NCBI RefSeq assembly: GCF_016907275.1
Contig: NZ_JAFBBP010000001.1
Span: 3,524,001-3,588,000, forward strand
Length of the DNA: 64,000 bases
Source: Micromonospora luteifusca
GTDB lineage: Bacteria > Actinomycetota > Actinomycetes > Mycobacteriales > Micromonosporaceae
Direction: 5' to 3'
Below, in pieces: positions 36,705 through 45,178 of this stretch. Both the position numbers and the translations under genes were made by a program. The notes beneath the pieces are model-generated. The model saw nothing but the letters and a program-made list of their open reading frames with translations, made no database searches and was not told the DNA's origin. How positions within the stretch are numbered: position 1 is the stretch's first letter; each line of letters begins with the position of its first letter.

Positions 36705-37667
36705 TCAGACACCGGGGCGCAGTAGCGCCTCGGTGATCTTCTCGCAGTTCTTCATGCCGTAGTCGTAGCCCATGTTGATCGGGTACTTGACCATCACGCC
36801 CATCGTCCAGGTGTCGCCGATGGCCAGGCAGTTGATGTGCATCTCCTGCTCCTTGGTCCGGTCGATCCACCCGTTCTTGATGGCGATCTGCTTCTGCTCG
36901 GCGGCCGGGAAGGCCTTGCGGATGCCGAAGTCGCCCGCGCCGCGCACCAGCTTCATCTCGTTGAGCAGCCACTTGGTCCATTTCGGCCCAGCGGCGGTGC
37001 CGGTGGCGATGCAGTTGCCGAGGCGGGCGGTGTCCCGGGGGGAGAGCGCCGTCCGGGACCAGCCCTTGTCGGGGGCGACGCTGCTGTCGGTCAGCTTGCA
37101 CATGGAGATCAGCCGCTTGATCGACGCATCCCGGCCAACCAGGTTGTAGAACTGCTCGGCCCGGGTGTTGTCGCTGTCCCGGATGATCCGCGTCGCGTCG
37201 GCGAGCTTCGCGTCGCTCGGCGTCTGGCCTGCGTCGGCGGTGCGACGCAGGTAGTCGGCGACGATCCAGGACTTGATCATGGAGGCGGTCGTGCTGGTCT
37301 CACCCATGTTCTTGGAGCCGATGATCGCGCCGGTCCGGCGGTCCAGCACGCTCCAGGAGTACCAGCCCTCGATGTCCAGGTTGAGGTCCTTCGCCACGAA
37401 CGGCAGCGGCTCCAGCGACTGGCTCGGGCTCGGCGACGGTGCGGCTGGCTGACGGGCGCTGCGGTTGGTGGCCCCACTCGTGGACCGATCGCTGGCAGTC
37501 GTGCCGGCGTCGCCCCACCTGGCGGCGGCGGACGACTGGAATGGCGACCCGGGCAGCAGCCGCAGCGACACCAGTACCAGGCCGATCAGGACGACCGCGA
37601 TGGCGACCAGCCGCAGCGGAGAGGCTTCACCGCCGCCACGCCGGTCGGCCCGACGATTCCCGGCCAT
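36705..37667 (-). CDS. membrane-anchored serine hydrolase (class A beta-lactamase-like), copy 1
   Basis: A 320-residue protein with an N-terminal membrane helix (LRLVAIAVVLIGLVLVSL) and a Ser/Pro-rich linker. The catalytic fold shows SxxK at Ser129-Lys132 (SMIK), an SDN motif in RDSDNTR and KNG in IKNGW in place of KTG. This is the beta-lactamase/D,D-peptidase fold, but the Glu166-type general base of true lactamases is not evident, so a wall-modifying role is as likely. Its ATG shares one base with the stop of the upstream paralogue. Cys residues (CKL, NCI, NCL, NCEK) suggest disulfides outside the cell. Confidence 0.83.
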   Translation of the reverse strand: MAGNRRADRRGGGEASPLRLVAIAVVLIGLVLVSLRLLPGSPFQSSAAARWGDAGTTASDRSTSGATNRSARQPAAPSPSPSQSLEPLPFVAKDLNLDIEGWYSWSVLDRRTGAIIGSKNMGETSTTASMIKSWIVADYLRRTADAGQTPSDAKLADATRIIRDSDNTRAEQFYNLVGRDASIKRLISMCKLTDSSVAPDKGWSRTALSPRDTARLGNCIATGTAAGPKWTKWLLNEMKLVRGAGDFGIRKAFPAAEQKQIAIKNGWIDRTKEQEMHINCLAIGDTWTMGVMVKYPINMGYDYGMKNCEKITEALLRPGV

Positions 37668-38656
37668 CAGAGCTTCCCGACCGGCTGCTGCGGCACCTTG
37701 AGCGCGGCGCCCGGCTGCGGGGTGACCAGCTGGGTGGCCACGCTGGCGCAGACCTGCGCGCCGTAGTCCAGACTGTTCTTGATCGGGTAGCGCAGCATCA
37801 CCGCGAGACTCCACTTGTCAGTGACGGCGAGGCAGTTGACATGCCAGTTGCCGTCATCGTAGATCCGCGTCCAGCCGTTCTTGATGCTGACCGGGCCCTG
37901 CGCGGTGATCGACTTGGGTAACCCGTCGATGATCCCCCAGTGCCCACCCCCGGACTTGGGCTTCTGGTCCTTGTCCGCGGTGGTGCCGCGTACCTGGCTC
38001 ATCTCGCTGAGCACCCACTTGGTCCACTTCGGGCCGGCGGCCCTGCCGTCGGCGATGCAGCCGCCGAGGCGGACGGCGTCCCGCGGGGACATCCGGGTGA
38101 AGCTCCACCAGCCCTCGTATCCCGGAGTGTTGCCGCGTCTGGTGTCGGTCAGGCCGCAGGTGCTGATCGCGCGCTTGAGCACAGGCCCCGGCTGGCCACC
38201 GGCCGGCACGGCGTACGAACCGCCGGCGGCCCGGTAGACCAGGTTGGCGGCGTCGTCGTTGCTCTCCCGGATGGCGAGGCTGGCCGCTTTCTTCAGCGCC
38301 GCGGTCGGCTCCTTGTCCTTCAGCTGACGCAGGTAGTCGGAGACGATCCAGGCCTTGAGCATGGACTCCGTGGAACTGGTCGCGTTCATGTTCGGTGACC
38401 CGGCGATCTTGCCCGTCTGCTGATCCAGCAGTGCCCACGAGAAGAATTCACCCTTGAAGTTCACCGCCACCGGACCGGCCGCCAGCGTGGGCGGCGGCGG
38501 TGGCGTGGGTGCGGGCGCGGCGACGGTCGAGGCCGCACCGCCGCCGCCTCCGCTGCTGTCGCCGCTGGAGAGGCGGGCGTACGCGGCGGGGACCAGTAGG
38601 ACGCCGCCGAGCAGGACCGCCGTGATGGCGAGCACCATGGTCACGCGGGATCGCAT
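37667..38656 (-). CDS. membrane-anchored serine hydrolase (class A beta-lactamase-like), copy 2
   Basis: A 329-residue paralogue of the next gene. N-terminal helix VTMVLAITAVLLGGVLLVP, then a Gly/Pro linker (residues 30-60), SxxK at Ser98-Lys101 (SMLK), SND in RESNDDAAN, and KNG in SIKNGW. Most conserved segments align with copy 1 (SPRDxxRLGxCIAxGxAAGPKWTKW), so the pair arose by tandem duplication. It is the first gene of the two-gene operon, with a promoter in the 366-bp region that it shares divergently with paaA. Confidence 0.83.
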   Translation of the reverse strand: MRSRVTMVLAITAVLLGGVLLVPAAYARLSSGDSSGGGGGAASTVAAPAPTPPPPPTLAAGPVAVNFKGEFFSWALLDQQTGKIAGSPNMNATSSTESMLKAWIVSDYLRQLKDKEPTAALKKAASLAIRESNDDAANLVYRAAGGSYAVPAGGQPGPVLKRAISTCGLTDTRRGNTPGYEGWWSFTRMSPRDAVRLGGCIADGRAAGPKWTKWVLSEMSQVRGTTADKDQKPKSGGGHWGIIDGLPKSITAQGPVSIKNGWTRIYDDGNWHVNCLAVTDKWSLAVMLRYPIKNSLDYGAQVCASVATQLVTPQPGAALKVPQQPVGKL

Positions 38657-39023
38657 GAGTGGGTGAGCTCCAGGTGTCAGGGCCGGGGGGCCGGCTTGTT
38701 GTCTGGACAGGTCGGCCGATCGCCGAGGCCGGGGGAGATGACCTCTGTCTGGCGGCGATCAGCTGAAGCCGATCGGTGTGACGGCCGAAAGTCTACGTCC
38801 GGTTGGGTGACCCGCCAGGGCCCGACACTAAGCAGTCCGCGATAAAGGCGGGATATGCGACCGCTATGCGGTTCTTGCGGGGATTCACCTTCGTTTCGTG
38901 GTGTAAGTCACGGCGAAATCTGAGTGTCGAGGTGACGCAAAGCGCGCATTCCGTTACGGATGGGATTCCGGTTTCCTGTTACACGGTCTGGTTTCTTGGG
39001 TCGCAAGCTGTAACACTTGTCCC
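38657..39023. promoter_or_regulatory. divergent promoter region of serine hydrolases and paaABCDE
   Basis: A 367-bp gene-free stretch. TGTTACA at 38977-38983 and TGTAACA at 39009-39015 form an inverted repeat 25 bases apart, ending nine bases before the paaA ATG; TCCGTTACGGA at 38950-38960 is a further near-palindrome with the same GTTAC core. These are candidate sites for a phenylacetate-responsive repressor (PaaR/TetR type), none of which is encoded nearby. The rest shows no clear open frame. Confidence 0.5.
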
Positions 39024-40094
39024 ATGTATGGCAACGACTTCTCGACCCCGGCCGACGCGCCGGGCGGCGGCCTGCTGGGCGAGGTCGAGGCTGCCGAGGC
39101 GGAGCTGCGCGCGGCGGCGCAGCGCGGGCGGCGTGGCGGACCCGTGCCCGACGAGGACCTCGCGGCGTACTTCACCGAGGTGGTCGACGCCGAGCAGAAG
39201 ATCGAGCCACGCGACTGGATGCCCGACGCGTACCGCCGGACGCTGATCCGGCAGATCGCCCAGCACGCCCACTCCGAGATCATCGGCATGCAGCCGGAGG
39301 GCAACTGGATCAGCCGGGCGCCGTCGCTCAAGCGCAAGGCGATCCTGCTGGCCAAGGTGCAGGACGAGGCGGGCCACGGCCTCTACCTCTACGCCGCCGC
39401 CGAGACCCTCGGCATCAGCCGCGACGAGCTGGTCCAGCTACTGCTCGACGGACGGCAGAAGTACAGCTCCATCTTCAACTACCCCACTCTGAGCTGGGCC
39501 GACGTGGGCGCGATCGGTTGGCTCGTGGATGGCGCGGCGATCGTCAACCAGGTGCCGCTGTGCCGCTGCTCGTACGGCCCGTACGCCCGCGCGATGATCC
39601 GGGTCTGCAAGGAGGAGTCGTTCCACCAGCGTCAGGGCTACGAGATCCTGCACACCCTGTCGCACGGCACCCCGGCGCAGCACGCGATGGCCCAGGACGC
39701 CGTGGACCGCTGGTGGTACCCGTCGCTGGCCATGTTCGGCCCGCCGGACGGCGACTCCACGCACTCCACCCAGTCGATGGCCTGGAAGATCAAGCGCTTC
39801 TCGAACGACGACCTGCGGCAACGCTTCGTCGACATGTGCGTCCAGCAGGCCGAGATCCTCGGGGTGCGCATCCCCGACGCGGACCTGCGCTGGAACGAGG
39901 AGCGGCAGGCGTACGACTACACCCAGCCGGACTACGACGAGCTGATGCGGGTGATCTCCGGCGACGGGCCGTGCAACCGGGAGCGGATCGCTCACCGCCG
40001 GGCCGCGCACGCCGACGGCGCATGGGTACGCGAGGCCGCCGCGGCGTACGCCGCCAAGCGGACCGAGAGCAGGGAAAAGGTGGCAGTCGCGTGA
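39024..40094 (+). CDS. paaA: phenylacetyl-CoA epoxidase subunit A
   Basis: A 356-residue catalytic diiron subunit of the PaaABCE multicomponent monooxygenase that epoxidises the ring of phenylacetyl-CoA. Diiron ligand motifs are visible: [29 protein letters not shown] and [13 protein letters not shown]. The region [23 protein letters not shown] is also typical. The ATG at 39024 is in the family position. It leads a five-gene operon in which every junction is a four-base GTGA overlap. Confidence 0.95.
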   Translation: MYGNDFSTPADAPGGGLLGEVEAAEAELRAAAQRGRRGGPVPDEDLAAYFTEVVDAEQKIEPRDWMPDAYRRTLIRQIAQHAHSEIIGMQPEGNWISRAPSLKRKAILLAKVQDEAGHGLYLYAAAETLGISRDELVQLLLDGRQKYSSIFNYPTLSWADVGAIGWLVDGAAIVNQVPLCRCSYGPYARAMIRVCKEESFHQRQGYEILHTLSHGTPAQHAMAQDAVDRWWYPSLAMFGPPDGDSTHSTQSMAWKIKRFSNDDLRQRFVDMCVQQAEILGVRIPDADLRWNEERQAYDYTQPDYDELMRVISGDGPCNRERIAHRRAAHADGAWVREAAAAYAAKRTESREKVAVA

Positions 40095-40378
40095 GTACCG
40101 AACATTCGCCGCTCTGGGAGGTCTTCGTGCGGGCCCGGCGTGGGTTGTCGCACACCCACGTCGGCAGCCTGCACGCCCCCGACGCGGAGCTGGCCCTGCG
40201 CAACGCCCGGGACCTCTACACCCGTCGCCAGGAGGGTGTGTCGATCTGGGTGGTGCCGGCCGCCGCGATCACCGCGTCCAGCCCGGACGAGAAGGACGCC
40301 TTCTTCGACCCGGCCGCGGACAAGGTCTACCGCCACCCCACGTTCTACGAGGTGCCGGACGGGGTGGCCCACCTGTGA
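40091..40378 (+). CDS. paaB: phenylacetyl-CoA epoxidase subunit B
   Basis: A 95-residue small structural subunit. [34 protein letters not shown] is close to the PaaB consensus, and VWVVP-type [14 protein letters not shown] follows. The GTG overlaps the paaA stop by four bases. PaaB bridges PaaAC dimers in the known complex. Confidence 0.95.
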   Translation: MSTEHSPLWEVFVRARRGLSHTHVGSLHAPDAELALRNARDLYTRRQEGVSIWVVPAAAITASSPDEKDAFFDPAADKVYRHPTFYEVPDGVAHL

Positions 40379-41100
40379 ACGGGCCCTTCGACTTCACCCT
40401 CGCCCTCGGTGACGACGCGTTGGTCGCCGCTCAACGCCTGGCCGAGTGGACGACGCGCGCGCCGGAGATGGAAGAGGACATCGCGCTGGCCAACATCGCC
40501 CTCGACCAGCTCGGCGCGGCGCGCCTGCTGCTGTCGTACGCGGGTGAGCTGGAGGGCGCTGGCCGCGACGAGGACGCGTTGGCGTACCTGCGCGACGACC
40601 GCGAGTTCCGCAACGCACTCCTGGTCGAGCTGCCCAACGGCGACTTCGCGGTGACGATGGCGAAACTGTTCTTCCTGGCGGCGTACCAGTTGCCGCTGTA
40701 CACGGCGCTGGCCGGTTGCTCGGACGAGCGGTTGGCCGCGATCGGCGCGAAGGCGCGCAAGGAGTCGGCGTACCACCTGGACCACGGCGCGCTGTGGGTG
40801 AAGCGGCTCGGTGACGGCACCGAGGAGTCGCACCGTCGGATGCAGGCTGCCGTCGACGAGGTGTGGCCGTACACCCACGAGCTTTTCGCCGCGGACCCGG
40901 CGGCGCCGGTCGACCCGGCCACCCTGCGGCCGGCGTTCGACGAGACCGTCGGCTCGGTGCTGGCCGAGGCGACACTCACCCGGCCGGAGAGCGGCTGGGC
41001 CCCGGCCGGCGGGCGGGCCGGGGTGCACACCGAGCACCTGGCCTACCTGCTCGCCGAGATGCAGGTGCTGCACCGCGCCCATCCGGGGGCGAAGTGGTGA
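40375..41100 (+). CDS. paaC: phenylacetyl-CoA epoxidase subunit C
   Basis: A 241-residue ferritin-like partner of PaaA that lost catalytic iron but stabilises the complex. MEEDIALANIALDQLGAARLLL and KARKESAYHLDHGALWVKRLGDGTEES are conserved PaaC segments. Starts at a GTG overlapping paaB and ends at a TGA that is also the second to fourth bases of the repeat-bearing paaD start (GTGA). Confidence 0.94.
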   Translation: MNGPFDFTLALGDDALVAAQRLAEWTTRAPEMEEDIALANIALDQLGAARLLLSYAGELEGAGRDEDALAYLRDDREFRNALLVELPNGDFAVTMAKLFFLAAYQLPLYTALAGCSDERLAAIGAKARKESAYHLDHGALWVKRLGDGTEESHRRMQAAVDEVWPYTHELFAADPAAPVDPATLRPAFDETVGSVLAEATLTRPESGWAPAGGRAGVHTEHLAYLLAEMQVLHRAHPGAKW

Positions 41101-41197
41101 GCGCGAGGAGTGCAGCGCAGCGGAGCCCCGCAGCCGCGATCGCAGCCAGCACGGTGAGCGCGAGGAGCGCGAGCCCGGCGATCGCGAACGGCGGCAC
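41097..41197 (+). repeat. two tandem copies of the junction repeat at paaC/paaD
   Basis: The first unit starts GTGAGCGCGAGGAGTG at 41097 on the paaC stop; the second starts at 41154, 57 bp (19 codons) later, and is shorter and more diverged (GAGCCCGGCGATCGCGAACG). Both are in frame with paaD and apparently translated. Confidence 0.85.
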
Positions 41198-41672
41198 GCT
41201 GACCGCGCGGGCGGCCGCCGCCAGCGTCGTGGACCCGGAGATCCGGGTGATCACCATCGACGAGCTGGGCATCCTGCGGGAGGTCGAGGAGGACTCGACC
41301 ACCGGCCGGGTCACCGTCACCATCACCCCGACCTACACCGGCTGCCCGGCCATGGACGTGATCCGGGCCGACATCCGCCGTGCGCTCGCGGTCGCCGGTC
41401 ACCTCGACGCCGAGGTCCGCACCGTCTACAGCCCACCGTGGAGCACCGACTGGATCTCCGAGGGTGGGCGGGCCAAGCTCGCCGCCGCCGGGATCGCCCC
41501 GCCGGCCCCGGTGCCCGCCGCCGGTGTCGTGCCGTTGACCCTCGCGGTCCGCTGCCCGCAGTGCGGCTCACCGGAGACCGAACAGGTCAGCCGGTTCGGT
41601 TCCACCGCGTGCAAGGCGCTGTGGCGTTGCCGCTCCTGCTCCGAACCCTTCGACCACCTGAAGGCGCTGTGA
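41097..41672 (+). CDS. paaD: 1,2-phenylacetyl-CoA epoxidase maturation protein PaaD (MIP18-like)
   Basis: About 191 residues. The MIP18/DUF59 part VVDPEIRVITIDELGILREV and ITPTYTGCPAMDVIRADI is followed by a C-terminal Cys4 zinc/Fe-S element (CPQCGSPETEQVSRFGSTACKALWRCRSC). PaaD is thought to help mature the iron centre of the epoxidase. The GTG at 41097 overlaps paaC as in the other junctions; the first 38 or so residues are encoded by two in-frame repeat units (SARSAAQRSP, SARSASPAIANG) and are not family sequence. The GTG at 41154 is an equally good start. Confidence 0.88.
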   Translation: MSARSAAQRSPAAAIAASTVSARSASPAIANGGTLTARAAAASVVDPEIRVITIDELGILREVEEDSTTGRVTVTITPTYTGCPAMDVIRADIRRALAVAGHLDAEVRTVYSPPWSTDWISEGGRAKLAAAGIAPPAPVPAAGVVPLTLAVRCPQCGSPETEQVSRFGSTACKALWRCRSCSEPFDHLKAL

Positions 41673-42805
41673 CTGTCACCATCACCCGCCCGGTCCGTCG
41701 CCGGCCGGTCTTCCGCCCGTTGTCCGTCGCTGCCGTCGACCGGCTCACCGACGATGCCGTGGCGGTGACCTTCGCCGTACCGGAGGATCTGCGGGAAACC
41801 TTCGCGTTCCGGGCGGGCCAACACCTCACCGTGCGTCTTCCCGGCGGAGCCGGGGCCACCAGCTCCGCTGGTGCGGACGGCACGGACGTGCGCCGGTCGT
41901 ACTCGATCTGCTCCACCCCAGACGACCTGGCCCGGCACGGCCGGCTGCGGATCGGGGTGCGGGAGATTCCCGGCGGTGCCTTCTCGGCGTTTGCGTGTGG
42001 GGCACTGCGTCGCGGCGACCTGGTCGAGGTGTTGCCGCCGCTGGGCACCTTCACCACGGCGTTCGCGCCGGACCGGGTGCGGCATTACGGCGCGGTCGTC
42101 GCCGGCTCCGGGATCACCCCGGTGCTCGCGCTGGTCGCGACCGCACTGGCCGTCGAGCCGGCCAGCACCTTCACCCTGGTGTACGGCAACCGCACGGCGA
42201 ACACGGTGATGTTCGCCGAGGAGTTGGCCGATCTGAAGGACCGCTATCCCACCCGGCTGCACCTGGTGCACGTGCTCTCCCGCGAACAGGGCGAGTCAGC
42301 GCTGCTCTCCGGGCGGATCGACGCCGATCGGCTGGGCCGGTTGCTGGGCACCATCGTGCCGGGCGACGTGATCGAGGAGTGGTTCCTCTGCGGCCCGTAC
42401 GCCATGGTGGTCGACGTCCGGGACGTGCTGACCGCACGCGGGATGCCCGAGTCGGCGGTGCACACCGAGCTGTTCCATGTCGACGCGCCGCCGGAGCCGG
42501 TGCGCCGCCCGGTCGACCAGGCCGGTGCCGGGGCCGAGGTCACCATCGTGCTGGACGGCCGGTCGTCGAGCTTCACGATGGGCCGCGAGGAGCGGGTGCT
42601 GGACGCCGCGTTGAAGGTGCGTGGCGAACTGCCGTACGCCTGCAAGGGCGGTGTCTGCTCGACCTGCAAGGCGAAGGTGGTCGACGGGGCGGTCACGATG
42701 GCCCGCAACTACGCCCTGGAGCCCGACGAGTTGGCGGCCGGTTATGTCCTGACCTGCCAGTCCAGCCCCACCACCGACAGGCTCACCATCGACTACGACG
42801 CCTGA
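41669..42805 (+). CDS. paaE: phenylacetyl-CoA epoxidase reductase subunit
   Basis: A 378-residue flavin/Fe-S reductase passing electrons from NADPH to the PaaAC diiron site. The FAD domain has RSYSICSTPDD and the NAD domain VVAGSGITPVLALVATAL and FLCGPYAMV. The C-terminal plant-type ferredoxin domain carries CKGGVCSTCKAKV and the fourth Cys in LTCQSSP. The GTG overlaps the paaD stop by four bases. The next 535 bp have no intact gene, so paaE ends the operon; paaG/Z/K are not in the window. Confidence 0.94.
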   Translation: MTVTITRPVRRRPVFRPLSVAAVDRLTDDAVAVTFAVPEDLRETFAFRAGQHLTVRLPGGAGATSSAGADGTDVRRSYSICSTPDDLARHGRLRIGVREIPGGAFSAFACGALRRGDLVEVLPPLGTFTTAFAPDRVRHYGAVVAGSGITPVLALVATALAVEPASTFTLVYGNRTANTVMFAEELADLKDRYPTRLHLVHVLSREQGESALLSGRIDADRLGRLLGTIVPGDVIEEWFLCGPYAMVVDVRDVLTARGMPESAVHTELFHVDAPPEPVRRPVDQAGAGAEVTIVLDGRSSSFTMGREERVLDAALKVRGELPYACKGGVCSTCKAKVVDGAVTMARNYALEPDELAAGYVLTCQSSPTTDRLTIDYDA

Positions 42806-42935
42806 CCCACTCAGACCCCGTCCAGGAGTTTCTGGCGGAGCGCCTGAAGTGGCTGATCGCTCCGGACGTGGGTCCACTGCCCCAAACCGTTGAGCCTTTT
42901 CCAACCGCCATGAAACGCACACGGCGGCTGGCCTA
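42806..42935. other. gene-free DNA before the transposase relic
   Basis: About 130 bp after paaE with no supported gene. A weak open frame (DPVQEFLAERLKWLIAP) is visible but matches nothing I know. Probably decayed sequence left by the insertion next to it. Confidence 0.4.
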
Positions 42936-43118
42936 GCGATCCTGGACGGCACGCTGATCCCGATCGACCGCGTCGTCGACCAGAAGCCGTACTACTCCGG
43001 GAAGCACAAACGCCATGGCGTGAACGTCCAGGTCATCGCCGACACGGCCGGGCGTCTCGTCTGGGTTTCGGCCGCGCTGCCCGGCGCGGCCCACGACCTG
43101 AACGCCGTCCCCGCCGCT
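42936..43118 (+). pseudogene. relic of a DDE transposase (IS5-like)
   Basis: A stretch of about 61 codons without a start reads AILDGTLIPIDRVVDQKPYY, then GKHKRHGVNVQVIADTAGRL and WVSAALPGAAHDLNAV. This is the central part of DDE-superfamily IS5-type transposases, with the first catalytic Asp in LDGT and another in AHD. An in-frame stop lies directly upstream (TAG at 42934-42936 region) and similarity stops after 43118, so both ends of the gene are gone. No terminal inverted repeats were found. Confidence 0.7.
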
Positions 43119-43340
43119 GCGCTGCCAAGGCATTTGACCAGCTCCCGAGGGGTTCGGAGCACATCAGGGCAGTCCTTTCGGGCGTCAACGCGACGCGGGG
43201 CGGCCTGAGATCGACTTCGACGGACAATCCGCGGAGCAGGTGCGGCGACAACACCGTTCGCCCTCGGACCTCGGGGCCTGAACACTTTCCCGCCCGATCG
43301 GCAATGACAGGTTGAAGCGCGGACTTTGCCGAGGAGGGCC
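43119..43340. other. gene-free leader upstream of the ECF sigma gene
   Basis: About 220 bp with no supported gene. It must contain the sigma-factor promoter; no clear -35/-10 pair was recognised. GAGGAGG lies just before the ATG at 43341. Confidence 0.4.
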
Positions 43341-43913
43341 ATGGCTTCGGATGCGGATTTGATAGGCCGGTCGCTGGATGGCGATGTCGACGCCTTCGTG
43401 GAGGTGGTCGAGCGTCATGAGGCCGCCGTCGGCTCGTACCTCGTTCGCCGGGCGGGGCGCGATGCGGCTGAGGACCTGCTGGGCGAGGTTTGGGTTGCGG
43501 CGTTCGAGTCGCGGCGTTTGTACGACCGGTCGTACAACGATGCGCGGCCGTGGCTGTACGGGGTGGCATTGAATCGCTTGCGGCGCTACTGGCGGTCCCG
43601 GCCGGCCGAGGACCTGGTCGCGGACGTACCGGACGTGGCTACTGGATGGGATCCGTGGTCGGCGGTGGACCTCGGCGTGGACGCCCGGGCGGTGCTCCGG
43701 TCGGCCCTGACGCGGCTCAAACCCGAAGAGCGGGAGGTCCTGAGGCTCGTCGCCTGGGAGGACCTGACCGCAGCCGACGCCGCACGGGCACTCGGCATAC
43801 CGGCCGGCACCGCGCGGCGGCTGCTGAGCCAGGCCAGGACGGCATTGCGCGACGCGCCGGGCGTGTCCGCGCTTCTGAAGGACCGCAACAGCACGAAGGA
43901 GAGACACCGATGA
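43341..43913 (+). CDS. ECF-type RNA polymerase sigma factor
   Basis: A 190-residue sigma-70 family protein with region 2 (DADLIGRSLDGDVDAFVEVVE ... LGEVWVAAFESRRLYDRSY ... PWLYGVALNRLRRYWRS) and region 4 (LTRLKPEEREVLRLVAWEDL ... AARALGIPAGTARRLLSQART). There is no extra C-terminal domain. The ATG has GAGGAGG upstream. The next gene overlaps by ATGA and encodes a membrane protein that may act as its anti-sigma or output. Confidence 0.9.
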   Translation: MASDADLIGRSLDGDVDAFVEVVERHEAAVGSYLVRRAGRDAAEDLLGEVWVAAFESRRLYDRSYNDARPWLYGVALNRLRRYWRSRPAEDLVADVPDVATGWDPWSAVDLGVDARAVLRSALTRLKPEEREVLRLVAWEDLTAADAARALGIPAGTARRLLSQARTALRDAPGVSALLKDRNSTKERHR

Positions 43914-45055
43914 CCGACGAGCTCGATCTGGTCGGTGCGTTGGGCAGCGCAGAACCACTGCGCCCGGAGGCGTATCAGCGGGCGCGGGCGGTGCTGCGGG
44001 CGGCTATGGCCGACCCCGGAACCGTGCGGCTGCTGGGCGCGGTATCAGCGGAGGACACGACTATGGAGGCGACTTCAACCATGGAAACGACGACAACCAC
44101 GCGGGACCACGAATCCAGCCCGGTGATTCAGCGCCGCCGCCGGATCGGCATCGCGGGCCGATTGGGCATCGGCGCCGGGGTGGGGGTTGCCGCCGCGGCG
44201 GCAGTCGTCGCTGTGGTGCTCAACTCGCCGGCGACCGGGGGCATCGAGGCCGGCAAGGATTCGTCGGCCGCCACCTCGAGCTCGACCACCGTCGACGGGC
44301 CCGTCGAGAGCGCGCCGCTGATGACCCTGGCCGGGTCCATCAAGACGGTCACCCCGTCGGCGGGCGACGCGTGGCTGGTGAAGGCGACGCAGGTCCACGG
44401 CACCAAGACCATGCAGGTCGTCTACACGCTTTACACCGACGGTCACGCGATCTATACGGGCAACAGCGTGCAGGACATCAAGCGTGCGATCGCCCGTCAC
44501 CAGGACCAGATGACCGACGGCGGCTACGCTCCGCTCCTCGAGGCAGCCGTCGCCGCGGCGGACAGCAGCCCGGCTGACGGCCGGACCCAGATGCTCAAGG
44601 CAGCCGAGGATCCGCTGGTGGGCCTCGACCCCGCAGCGCAGAAGGCGGTGTGGGACAAGCAGCAGGCGGCCGCCCAGGTGATTATCAAGCAGAAGGGCGG
44701 CAACGCCGAGCCGAAGCCGTACAGCCCCCAGGCCGTTGAGCGGCACTTCGACAACGCCCTGTGGACGTACAGCACCCAGGCGCTGTCCGCTGGCGACGGC
44801 AACACGCAGGTCCGGGCCGGTGTGCTGCGTCTGCTGTCCACCATCTCCGCGGTCAGCGTCAAGAACTCGACCACCCAGGGCAAGGCCACGCTGACGATCA
44901 CCGCCGGCCCCGAGGTGTTCGGCGGCGTGGCCAGCGAGGTGCTGACCATCGACGCCGAGACCGGCATGCTGGTCAAGGACGTCTCCACCGTGCCGGGCAC
45001 CCCCCAGGCCTCCACGACGTACGAATCCTCCCGCGTGACGACGGCCGACCTGTAG
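43910..45055 (+). CDS. single-pass membrane protein paired with the ECF sigma factor (CU044_5270-like)
   Basis: A 381-residue protein. The cytoplasmic N-terminus (1-75) has the L-x-E-P-L-R-P-E-A-Y-x-x-A-R pattern of CU044_5270-type proteins that follow ECF genes in actinomycetes. One membrane helix lies near 80-105 (LGIGAGVGVAAAAAVVAVVL). The extracellular part (110-381) is beta-rich (TLAGSIKTVTPSAGDAWLVK ... KATLTITAGPEVFGG), lipoprotein-sensor-like. An anti-sigma role is likely from position but no zinc HxxxCxxC motif is present. Translationally coupled to the sigma gene. Confidence 0.75.
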   Translation: MTDELDLVGALGSAEPLRPEAYQRARAVLRAAMADPGTVRLLGAVSAEDTTMEATSTMETTTTTRDHESSPVIQRRRRIGIAGRLGIGAGVGVAAAAAVVAVVLNSPATGGIEAGKDSSAATSSSTTVDGPVESAPLMTLAGSIKTVTPSAGDAWLVKATQVHGTKTMQVVYTLYTDGHAIYTGNSVQDIKRAIARHQDQMTDGGYAPLLEAAVAAADSSPADGRTQMLKAAEDPLVGLDPAAQKAVWDKQQAAAQVIIKQKGGNAEPKPYSPQAVERHFDNALWTYSTQALSAGDGNTQVRAGVLRLLSTISAVSVKNSTTQGKATLTITAGPEVFGGVASEVLTIDAETGMLVKDVSTVPGTPQASTTYESSRVTTADL

Positions 45056-45119
45056 GCCGGGAACTCCCACCCGCCAGCAGTCCGGCAGACGGGCGTAACG
45101 CGCCCGGCGTTCGGTAACG

Positions 45120-45157
45120 GTGCGGGCCGCCTCCAGGCGGCCCGCACCGTCTTTTTG
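45120..45157 (+). terminator. intrinsic terminator after the ECF operon
   Basis: GTGCGGGCCGCC at 45120-45131 pairs with GGCGGCCCGCAC at 45136-45147 around a 4-base loop and is followed by CGTCTTTTTGG. It is the only hairpin in the window with a proper T run. Confidence 0.9.
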
Positions 45158-45178
45158 GCTGTTCGGCCCGCCCGCGCC

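Noticed and set aside
43119..43208. Continuation of the transposase relic downstream of 43118
   Set aside because: The frame stays open but the residues stop resembling DDE transposases after the AAHDLNAV segment.
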